Source: Diadophis punctatus similis (taxonomy: Eukaryota; Chordata; Lepidosauria; Squamata; Dipsadidae). From it: a stretch of DNA of 64,000 bases. Position 1 is the stretch's first letter. Each line of letters begins with the position of its first letter. The position numbers and the translations under genes were made by a program. Of the stretch, positions 41,401 to 53,400 are shown piece by piece. The stretch lies in assembly GCA_023053685.1 (NCBI GenBank), contig JALIGW010000002.1:44394278-44458277 (forward strand). The letters are read 5' to 3'. The notes beneath the pieces are model-generated. The model worked only from the letters and a program-made list of their open reading frames with translations, was not told where the DNA came from and searched no databases.

Positions 41401-44400
41401 GTTTAGGTATACATATTTGCTAGGGTTTTGGAAGGCTCTTAAGATTGGGATTTGTACTCAGGCTTCTAATCAATGTGTTTTGTTATTTTTATTGGTATGG
41501 CTGCTTTATCCAGGTTGTTATGCTGTGTGGTTATGTTTTAAATTGTACAATGGATATTCTAAACTGCTGAGAGTCTTTTGTAGTGGGACTACTCTAACAA
41601 ATTTGTATTATTATGGTTGGTTGGTCACCCAATCAGACAAATCTTTAGACTGGATTTGGAATTTTTGTTTACTTTTGAGTCCTTCCCAAAGCCATCTGAC
41701 AGGCAAATATTGTTATTGCTACCAGAAAACACAGACCAAATAAAAATTGTGTGTGTGTGTGTGTGTGTAATCTATACTATATATGCCTATTTATATGCAT
41801 ATTTCATCTATTATAAACAATTAATCAGTGTTTGGTTTATTTATCTTTAGTTCAGATGCAAATTATTTTCCCCTTTCAAATGTACGTGAAGTTAAGGATG
41901 CTGGGCATGGGTATACTTACTGAGAATCCTTTTTTATTGTTATTAGTTTTAAATCTTTATTTGCTTTGACATCCTTTTGTTGGCTTAAGAGTGCCCCATC
42001 AGTCCATAGTCTTAGTATTAAGAATCTTTATAGAGAGAGATGTTAGTATTTTAAAATTATATTATATTAAATATAACATAGTATTATATATAGTATTGTG
42101 TTGACAACCTTAGCTTTTAGTGATCTTTTATGTCTTTTATGTCTTATAAGTTTCAGCTTTGTTACTGAAATGGGTGTAATCTTTCCTTATTATATTTTAT
42201 GCTGGTCTATCATTAAAGTAAGGATTTAACTGACTGATTGATATGGCACTATGGTATTGTATGCTATGAATACCAAGCAATTAACATTAAGAAGTGAAAG
42301 TTGTGTATATAGTGAATAGTCATAAAAAGCATCTACTTATTTAGATCACTTTGAAACATGTCTGCATTACTAAGTTTGAAACATTTGCAAAACACACACT
42401 CCATATAAGCCAAACTTCAAATAAGATGACTAAAATGACACTGGTTCCTATATATATTCATGTATTCAGCCATAACTCTCTGCAGAATAAAAATCTTCAT
42501 TTGTGAGGTTGTTGACCTGGTAACATTAAGTTTCAAGGCTTATGCTAAAGTCAAACCATACCACACTATAAAAGAGTTTCCCTTACCAAACAGCTGCACA
42601 GAAATCACAATGGTCTGCAGAAACCAAACATTGTTTGAATAATACTGTTAAGGAGTAGGACTCAGTGTGTATGCTCATCTAGTGAGTATCCTGGATTTAC
42701 TTAACGAAGGATCAAATCTTAAACTGACTTAGCATTTAGAATCCTGACAAATCTTGTAAACTTTATTGCAAATAATGCTTGGTTTCTTTTTCTGAAATCC
42801 ATGTTTCTTTCAACAGAACATGTTTCCATCCTTTAGTACATTTAAAAACATTTCTTGTTTAACATCTTTCTTAATTAAAGCAGAACAGATGGCTATATAG
42901 CCTTTTAAATTTCACCTACAAATACTTTTTTCATGTAGAATATTTCTCACTCTGTTGCACTTATCAGCTACTAAACCAGATATAGTAGTATAATTATTAT
43001 AAAATGTAAAAGGTCACTTTATGTTACAGAGAGGGTACATATAAAATGCAACATGTACACAGCCATATTTTGCTCCCTCAAATCTATTCACTGGGGCAGA
43101 GAAAACTGTAAATAGGTAGATAAGCAATAAATATAGAAATACATAAATTATTTTAGATTTTACATTGCTCTGGCATGATCTACTGTCACCCATGAAACCT
43201 GCTTTTGTGATTCAGAACAATAAATTATCATGCAAATTATGTTTGCTGGAACCAATGTGGAAATTGCAGCACGCTTGAACAGGTCCATTTAAAATGTATA
43301 CAGAATCTGATGATCAAACATTATTTATAAATAACTTACAAGTGTTTATATGACTTTTGATCTTTCATTATAGAAATATAGACTTCCGGTTTTGGAGCGC
43401 TTCATCGCAGACATCCCTCGTTGGATGCCTTTCCGATCTTTGTCAAAAGCCGCCAGAACAGCTGTCTGGCGGCTTTAAAATCTCTTCCCCGGGCAAAGGG
43501 GAGAGATGAGAGCCTGACAGGAGGGGTAGAGCCCCCCCAGCGCCTTAGGAGCCATCTGGCAGGGCGCGAAGGGAGAGCTCCCCATGCAGCCTGTCTCCAG
43601 CTCCGAAGATCCGGAAACCTCTGCCTCTGCAGAGCTAGATGGAGTGACCAGCCGCTGCTTCAAAAATGGGATTTATAACTACATTTAAACTATAGAAGCA
43701 GACAGAGAGAAACAGGCGTGAGATGGGCAAGTACTGAAACCTCTTTTTTTCCTTTTTTTTTCAACTCCTGGGTAAGCTTTCACTTCGGCAAGGGAACAAA
43801 GGAAACAGAGTAACAATATGGCGATTGAGAAGTGAAAGTGACTTTCGTTTCCCCAGAGGCTTTTTTTTTTTTTTTCTTTCTCTCTCTCTTATGGAAACTT
43901 TTAACTTGGAAAAATGGTTTTTTCTTTCTCTGTCTCCTAACTCTGGATTAAAGTTATAATAGAAATATTTTCAATAATAAAAGACTATCTGATTTTTAAA
44001 CTGGAAAGAACTTTAATCAGGCAACTGGCTTTCTTTCTTTTTTGTACTCTTTTGAAACACCAATGGCTTCAAAGTTTGGAAAGACTGTTTTGACTAAAAG
44101 AAATGACTATTCATCTGGATATATTTCTAAAATGCAACTTAACACTGAGCTAACACCTCCACAGCTTTTGACACCTGAAAATTTATTAAATAATTTAAAG
44201 ATTATGAAACATGAACTTACTTTGGAATTTAACCAGAAAATAAGTGAGATAGACCATAAGATGCAGGCTGCTTTGAAGAATATGAATCAACAACTAAGAT
44301 TTGATGTGTTAGAGGTTTGCAAAGGCTTAGCAACAAATATTGAAGTTTTGGCAGAACGTATTGAAACAAATAAACAAGCTTTGGCAACTTCGGTGAATTA

Positions 44401-47400
44401 CATAGATAAAATCCAAAACGACATTGCAAATTTTGAAAAAGAGGTCTTAATGACTCAGTTCAGATCTATGGAAGTTGCTATAAGGATTAGAGGTTTGAAA
44501 GAAGGATTATATGAAAATTTAAAAGGCAGGATGGTTGACATATTGGATCAGGTGTCTGGAATTTCTAAAGCGGAATTGGCTACACAAATCGACAAAACAT
44601 ACAGAATCAACTCGTGGTACGCCAAACAAAAGCATCTACCAAGGGATATTGTCATATATTTTACCACAAGAGCTTTACGGAACAGAATTATACAAGCAAC
44701 GTTTAACAATAATCTTATGGTGAATGGTCAGGAACTAAAGATTTGGAAAGAAATCCCCTCTAAAATGCTTAAAGCCAGGAAAAGCTATACTTTTTTGATT
44801 GATGAATTTAAGAGATTAAATTTACAATATAAATGGGAAGCACCAGTTGGAGTAGCAGTGAAATTTTCTGGAAAAAGATACCGGCTCAACACGATAAAAA
44901 AAGCTACTGAATTTTATGTCAATGTTCTAAAGGCTGATATATCCAAGATTCCAGAAGAAGGGTGTATGAAAATAAAAGAGGAGGAGGAGGGGAAGCCACC
45001 TTCGATGGATCAAAAAGAAATAGACTCAAAAATCCAAAAGGAGTGCCTGAATCAGATAGCTGGGGAAAAGGAGATGGAGGTTTGGGAGCAGACGGGAGAC
45101 GACTTGACAAATTTGAATTTATTGAACTATTAAAAGATGAACTATCAAGATACAAAACGATGTGATGTTGAAATATATTGGATGGATAGAGACTAATATG
45201 ATTGTATTTTATCTTTTCCCTATCTAATGATTACTTATGCAATATTTAGTTAAGTTTTATATAATTTTGAGGTTATTTTTAATGTTGATAATATTAGATA
45301 TATATAGTTTGTTGAAGATTTGTTTATTGTTTATTCTTCTTTTATTTTCTTTTTTTGTTTATTGAAGTTAATGATGAAATTTAATATTTGATGATTACTT
45401 ATGTAACATTTAGTTAAGTTTTATCTTAGAGGTTATTTCTAATGTCAATAATATTAGTTTAAGATTTGTGTATTTTATATTTAGTTATTACTTATGTAAC
45501 ATTTACCTTGTATAAGATAGAGGACTGAAGGGAGGAGGTAGGAGGTTTGTTTGTTTGTAGTGTTAAAGAGTTTTCTCTTTCTTTCTTTCTTTTTTTTATT
45601 CTCTTTCTTTTTTTTCTCTCTCTTTTTTGTATCTTTACTATTGTATACAAATGCGATATATTAGTACTGTATAGTTTGGAGTTGAAGCTTTTTTAAAAAT
45701 AGTGTTCTTTTTTTCCTTTTTCCTTTTTCTTTTTATTAACAATTTAAACTTATTATTATGCCCTGTATTATCTCTGGGAAGTCCGGGGGGGGGAGGTGGG
45801 GAGGGAAGGGGGTGGGTCTGGGGGGGGGAAACAAAAATGTTTGTACTTTGGATTTAATATTTTGTTACCACTTATGTAAGTTTGTACTAATAAAACTTTT
45901 TTGAGAAAAAAAAGAAATATATAAAATATTTCTAAAATATTCTAAAATATTTCTTATATAAAATACTATAAATACTATAGTATAAATCTGAAATGTCCAT
46001 TTTATTTCTAGAAGGATAGTGATTAATGCTATGAATGTAATGAATTATTTTTGCCCTTAATAGATTTTTGTCAATAAAGAAAAATGATGTATATGTTACT
46101 ATCAATGTGTGAAATTAGACATTTTATAGAAAGCCTAGGCTATCTATAGAATGTCAAAATGGGATGTCAAAGTATAAAATGCTTAATATTTCACACAATT
46201 CTATGTAATACCAAGAGGCAAACTGCCCAAATATAAATACTGCCACTAAAATGCCATCTGGCTTTCCTTGTTGCAACAAGTAGGTCAATATTGGTCTTTT
46301 TCTCTTGGTTATTTTTTTTTCAGTAAGAAAGTCCTGTACTTTATTTTGCATTTCTTCTTACATTTTCATATACATCTTTTCAATAAAAGGGTTAAAGTTA
46401 GTCTTAGTCTAATCCTAACTCTAACCCTAATCCCAAACTTTTCATGACTCTTTTTTCATACTTTGCCTAAATAGTTCTTGTTATTCTGCATAATGCCTAG
46501 GTAGGTATTATATACAATGCCTAGGGAAAATTATACCATATTAAAATAACACAGAAATTTCGTACTTCGCATAAAATCTTCACATATTCTATAGATTTTC
46601 ATTATATGCAATGCCAGCTTGTCATACATTGTGAACATATATACTGGAATATGAATTTATTGGATTTCCCATTTATTACCATTTACTCTTCCTTTTCCTT
46701 GAACTATAGTCAGTTTTCAATCTACTTTAAAATCACATTAAGTCTTTTTTTGTTATTGTTGTTAAGAGTACCTGGTGATTTCTTCTTTTAGTCTGCATGG
46801 ATCTTCTGCATAGTATTTAACACCAAAATACAATGTGTAAGGTGGACCAGCTATTAGAAATAAGAAAACTATATAAAATTAAATGCATAAGCATATAATT
46901 TATATCTGAATATACTTTGATTCCTTGTTTTTCTTTGATACCTTATTAAGTCAAGCATTTACCTTCTTTTGTTTGTGATTTTAGTTATATAACAGCTATT
47001 AAATTATCTTCCCATTTTTTTTCTTAGAACACAATTGAAAATCCATTTACATTGGGGTGCCCCAATTAATTTTCAGATATTAAAATACAGAATTGAAATA
47101 GCTGTAATATCCCCACTGAATTTTTTGGGCAGGAACCATAAGCTATCAAATGTGTTCATACACACACCAGAATAAAACAGAAACAGGATTAAAATAAGAA
47201 TGTTTGTACACAGCTGGAAAAATAAATTTTAGCACTCTAATCAGGATGTTCAATTTTGAGATGATCAATATTTCTACATACAAAATAAACTCACAAGAAT
47301 TTGTGTCAGATTTCTCAAGAAGATTGGATTTACAGATGTACTTTCTAAGCCTCTTTGTCACTAAACAATATTTATAAAGTTCAAATTATATACATACTAT

Positions 47401-50400
47401 TTATGAGTTCCTTATGCTCTGCAAGAGTCTTTGTAGGATCCAGCCAGAACTGTAATTATATAAAGAAATGGTTAAGTTATTAGAAATATATATCAACATA
47501 TATACAATACAAGACTTTAAAGATTTTGCCATAGACAAAACAAATCAAAAACATTATACAAAAATCTTCCTATAGTATAGGTTTTCCCCACCACTTTATT
47601 ACTGTTGGAGATATTTCAGTGCAATATTTGTGTTTTAAGATTAAAAGAATAATGCCCCTATTCTGCCCATGCTAAAAATATAGAAAACTGCAGCCCAAAA
47701 TCAGTAATGTCTATCACTAGCCAGTTTGGTCTAATGGTTAAGGCACTATGCTAGAAAACAGGAGGATGTGAATTCCATTCTCATTTTAGCCAGCTGGGTG
47801 ATTTAGACCAGTCACTCTTCTCTCAGCTCAACCCATGTCACTAGATTGTTGCTACTGTAGAGAAAGTAGGAAAAGGAAGGTGTGCTGGATATGTTCACCA
47901 CCTTGAGTTATTTACAAAAATAATAAAAGTGGAATAGAAATAAATAAATAAATGAGGGTGAAGCTTCCTTCTGTAGCTTGTGGATTGGTTTCTGAACATT
48001 TTGTTACCAGGCTAATTAACATCTTCAGTGGAGTATAGGGGATGTCATGGTCAGTGTTCTTCTGTTTATAAGGTCTTTGTGTGGTCAATAGGTCTTGTGA
48101 TAGATCAGGTATGGGTGTGATAAGTGAGGGTATTATGACGGGTCTTATGATAACAAAACAAAAGACATCCTAAGAAAAATGGAAAAAGAAAAACAGCTAA
48201 CACCACTAGAGAGAAAGGACATGCAATCACAAGACTCCCCACACCCAGGTTCTACGGACTCCCCAAAATACACAAGAATGGGATCTCCTTACACCCAATT
48301 GTGTCTCTACCTGGAATATCGACGTAAAAACTAACAAAAAGCCTGCAGAGGAAACTCAGACACCTGGTCAACAACTCAACCCTCTCAATAAACTGCCCAG
48401 AAGAATTTCTCCAATGCATCAAGCACACAAAGATCAACAAGGAAGAAATCATGGTCTCCTTTGATATAATGCTCTCTTTACCTTGCTTGACATTGACATG
48501 ACTAAACAAACTATACACTACCTACTCACTAAACACCATATCCACAAAGATCATGCCACTACAGAATACTCCATGTCCACAAAAACTATCATGAAACTTC
48601 TGGATCTATGTCTCAACATAGTTCAATGGGAAAATCTATAAGCAAGTACGAGGTACCCCAATGGGATCACCCATATCAGGCTTAATAGTAGTTATGCAGC
48701 GACTCAAATCCATAGCTCTACCCACCATCTAACTAAAATTCTGGATGCGCTGCGTTGATGATACCTTCGTCATCATCAAACGCTCCCAAATTGAAGAAAC
48801 ACCACCTACTCAATAACATATTCCCTGAGATCAAATTCACACGTGATGAACAAACAGACAACAGACTCCCATTCCTCGACATTGACATAAGGAGACTAGA
48901 CAATGGAGAACTTGAAACCTGTACTTACTGCAAATCCATATACATGGACCATATCCTCAGCTTTGCAAGCAACCACCCCACCACACACAAAAGAAGCTGT
49001 GTCCAGACCCTCTTCAGAAGGGCCAGCATACATTGTAGCATCACAACACTAAGAAAAGCAGAAGAGAAATGGCTGCTTGAAGTCTTTCTACACAACAGCT
49101 AGCCCCAAAACTTCATATTCCAACATATAGCACCCAACCACAACACATCACACAGCCAACCACCACGCAAACCACCACCTCTAGGAATAGCAATAGCCCA
49201 CAAACCCACAGCCACACTCCACCAAGAATTATCCAGAACCAAAGACAAAATATACAAGGATGAAAGAAGCAATGTAATCTACAAAATCAAGTGTAATAAT
49301 TGCAATCAATTCTACATGGGACATCAATTAAAAACCACGATTCACGAACACTGGCTGGCAGTCAAATGCCATGACCCCAAATATTTAATCTCTACTCACA
49401 CCGACACCAAACAGCACCAATTTGATTGGAGCAACACAAAATTCATCAGCCACGATACCACCTGCCACTACTGTTGAGTTCATCAAAGCCTGACATTCCA
49501 CAAGCAATTCCGTCAACAGACAGCTTACAAGCTTCTCAGAATCCAAATCAACCACACAACTAATCAGAGACAGCACTGACCTTCAACCAACCCACGCAAG
49601 CCCCCCCAACCAGCACTTCACCTCCCAATGACCCTCACTTCATGTAACTTCCCTATCATAAGACTCTCACTGATGACTTACACCACCCATCACAACACCC
49701 ATTACAACACCCTCACTTGACACACCCAGACCTGATTCATTGTAAGACCCATGACAAGAAGCCCTCATAAACAAAAGAACACTGACACTGACATCCCTTA
49801 AACTCCGCTGAAGATGTTACCTAGCCTGGTAACAAAACGTTCCTACACCAACCCACAAGCTCGGAGAACAAACCTTCACCCTCATCCTACACCCGAGCTA
49901 CAGATATTTGCCACTATTGCAAATAAATAAATGTTCTCCAGATATTAAAACATTTGCACACATTATGTGTCAACTCATTAGGTTCAACCTTTTTCAATCT
50001 AGTGCCTACTAAACTACAACTTTCATTAATTTTCATCAGCTTGCCCTCTCTTTAGTATTCTGTGTCTTAATATTTATTAGTGTTGACAGAGAATTGAATA
50101 GCACATATTATTTAAAAATATAGAAAAATAAGTTATATGAATAAATGAAACAGTATTTTTAACAAACTATAATTAGAGTAGGTCCAACCTTACTTCCCAA
50201 TTGCTTTCTGACAATAGTATTTTAGGGATAGTAAAATTATCTGCCAATTAATGTTCATTTGTATCAACTCATGGGTAATAAAATCAATACAATATTGCTA
50301 AATCAGAGCTAATCAGAGTTAAAATTGCCAATTGTTCTTGAATGGGAAATATATAATAATAAATTATTATTTATCCTGTATAACAAATGAGCCAAAAAAA

Positions 50401-53400
50401 CCACCAAAAAAAGAAACATGGTCTGAAAATACATAGAGTTGAAACATTTCAAAGAAATCAATAAAATTAAAAATACAAATTAACAACTTGATATTTGCTA
50501 CTGCATTATTTCATCAATTGTGTAATTATGTGCACAAGTACATTTGCAAAAGCCAAATATTTTTCTATGTAATTCTAAGTGACAGTTGTGATTCTCTTCA
50601 TGCCAATAATAATCACTAGTATGGCTTATTTCTCAAAGTTGCAGGAAAATCTTACAAATTATATTAGAAAATACATGCTTATTAGCAAATTAGTAGAATG
50701 TACTACAATTCCATATTGGCTGAAACCAAGCAAAAAAATTAGAAGAGATACAGCAAATTTAGAAGAGCCTTCAGCAAAACATTGATCAAAAAAGGTATTT
50801 GAGCTCCTTCCTGCATCAAATTGCAGATTCCAAGCATACTGTTTAAATACGTATGGATATATATTTTGTTTCAGGCAAATAATGCATAAATAATATAGAT
50901 GCCAAATCATTGGAGAGCTCAGACAAGAGAAGAAACATGAAAGAACATGCCTCTCAAACAAATACTCAAGCTTACCAAAACACATTTACCAACACTGCAG
51001 CTTCAATAAGGCATTTCTGTATCATTTGTATGAGTAACTGCAGGCCTATCTATATCATATACAGAATCCTAACAGAGACTTCTATTCTCAGCAAGAAAAG
51101 AGGCAGAGCATATTCCATACCAATTATTTTAAACAGAGCTTCTTAGGCTGTCACTTCAGTAAACATAGTAAAAATCAAATAAAGAGTACCGAAAAGGAGA
51201 GACAAAGTATAGCTATAGCAAACCAGATCCATTTGACCAAAATGTCAGATGATTTTCCTAGCAGAAGAATCTATAAGTGATCAGGTTATGAATCTGACCA
51301 TAATCATTTTTATCCTTTGGTGTCACAAGGGGTAGATTTCCATGTCACGATGTGAATATTGTCAGTTTGTGCATCTCTATGTTTTTCTGTTTCTTGTATC
51401 TATGGTCAAGCAGACGTATGATATATTCAACTACGCATGTCTGCATTCCAGAGGTTTCCTCCTTTCCTTTCTCATCGCCATTTCTACCAAGGTAGAAGTG
51501 ATTTATTTCCTTAGCCGATACAATGTAGTCCTAATAAGAATTCTTTATTATTTTTCTACTGAAATAAATATTTTGTTAATTAGATTTGAATCTCGGGTTT
51601 TATTTTCTAAGTAACAATGTCTTCAAAAGGGAAGCCCCGATCCATCAACCTAAGGAGGATTTATTTCTCCGCTAACATTCCAGTAGTATTCTTTATCTCA
51701 ACAGATGTTTGGGACTTTTCTGCACTGCATCTTTAAGCTACTTGAGGTGGAAAGAACTTAAGAAATCCCTTCTTTAAAAAAATTCCTCATTATTTTACAT
51801 CTCTGCTTATCATTTCGGCTCAAAATGAAACTGGCAGAATTTTGTCAATTTCATCTGGTTAAAAAAAGATATACTCTGTTTCCCCCAAAATAAGACATCC
51901 CCTGAGAATAAGCCCAATCGGGCTTTTGAGTGCATGGCAATAAGGACAAGCACTTATTTCAGGATTCAAAAAAATATAAGACAGGGTCTTATTTTCAGGG
52001 AAACACGGTACTGTTTCAAAATTTCATCAGTGAAATTGGAAAAAAAAGAAAGGAAGAAAAATAAAATTCAGCTTAACTATGTTTATTGATATTTAACCTA
52101 GATTGAAGAAGAAACTGGCAGAATTCTTGTCAATTTCACGTGGTTTTTTTTAAAAAAAGTGGGTCCACCATTTCATTTTTTTAATCAGGAAATGTGTACA
52201 AAAAGGCTTAGCATTCCACTTTTGCACAGTGAGTTTATATAAAAATAAAAGCAAATAAACTCCAGCATTTCATCAGTGCATCAGGAATAGAATGAAAACA
52301 AGCATACGAACATAGATTCACTGATCAAAGTTATTTTGGAAGAGAGCAGGCAGCCCAACACAAATTGGCCACGGAAGTGAGCAACCAGTCATTGGAGCAG
52401 ATGGGTTGTTCTTGCCAGAGGGAACAGTATTGGACATATTTGTTTACTATGAAATGAAGTATAAGAGGTAAATTGAACAGCATTATTTGTGCCAGCACAT
52501 GCATACTACACTTGATGTGTGTAGCAGAAAAAAATTGCCTTCCTGATACACTTGGGGGGGGGGGGCAGATAGAAGACAATACTGCACATGCCTGTCCTTG
52601 AAAAATGCTTATTAGCCTAAACCACCACTGGACTCACTGATCAGATCTTAGACTCATATGTCCTTGTGCAATATTAATTATTTATTTGTTTATTAGATTT
52701 GTTTGCTGCCCATTTTGCCGGGAGACAACTATGGGTGGCTTACAACAGTAAAAGCAATAAAACTATACAGACCCATATACCGTATCTAACTGTAATAAAG
52801 ATACAAATTATGACCTTTTCCCCCCAGTCAATAAAAATTGTTCAATATGATGAAAAGGGGCGTTGGTCTTACCTGATACGCCTCTTCTCGTAGGGTGGAG
52901 CTAGCATCCAGGCATGGGTTGACCTCATCTCTTCAGCCTATCAGAACTGAGTCTGTGAAAGCTGAAAACCTCTGCTCGGTGGCCAGGATCCCCAGCTTTG
53001 GCGAAGACAAATAACAGACTTGACGTGTCAGCAGCCATCCGTGCACCTGAAACACTCAAGACCAGTCAATGCAAGGGAGGGGCTGGATGCTAGCTCCACC
53101 CTACAAGAAGAGGCGTATCAGGTAAGACCAATGCCCCTTCTCCATAGTAGGTGGAGCTAGCATCCAGGCATGGGACATACCCAAGCTGGGCAGTCCTATG
53201 GGCGGGACCGAGATTGGTCTGCAGAGTCCTCCCCTGTACAAACTCTCTGCAGAACCCTGCGACCGAATGCCGCCTCTGCCGATGCAAAGACATCAATCTT
53301 GTAATGTCGGATGAAAGGCGATGGAGTAGTCCAGGTGGCCGCCTGGCACACCTCCTCGATTTAAGCCTGCGTAGACCAAGCCTCTGAGGTAGCTGCGTAG

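Larger units (their letters stand above)
43381..45912 (+). mobile_element. ORF1-only L1-like retroelement (HAL1-like), apparently complete
   Basis: The element starts GACTTCCGGTTTTGGAGCGC and ends in TTTTTTGAGAAAAAAAA after an AATAAAA signal (about 45890). It is flanked by AGAAATATA at 43372-43380 and 45913-45921, a 9-bp target duplication. It has a 660-bp 5'UTR, one intact ORF (44063-45133), a 780-bp AT-rich 3'UTR with a G-rich tract (45784-45828), and no ORF2 reverse transcriptase. Mammalian HAL1 elements have this plan. It lies antisense to EPB41L4A in a 6.7-kb intron. Confidence 0.85.
47954..49883 (+). mobile_element. Penelope-like retroelement with inverted terminal repeats
   Basis: 47954-48150 and about 49690-49883 are inverted copies (left GAGGGTGAAGCTTCC, right its complement; both carry the complement pair of GAAGATGTTA and CTAGCCTGGTAACAAAA). 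Between them is RT sequence with [12 protein letters not shown] (48255), [12 protein letters not shown] (48748) and [19 protein letters not shown], then a GIY-YIG endonuclease relic (49275-49450: [29 protein letters not shown]). Several frameshifts and stops make it inactive. Antisense to the host gene. Confidence 0.88.

Noticed and set aside
41282..41850. Open frames of 153 and 77 codons
   Set aside because: No recognisable domain. The start lies in a GC-rich repeat and the rest in AT-rich intron.
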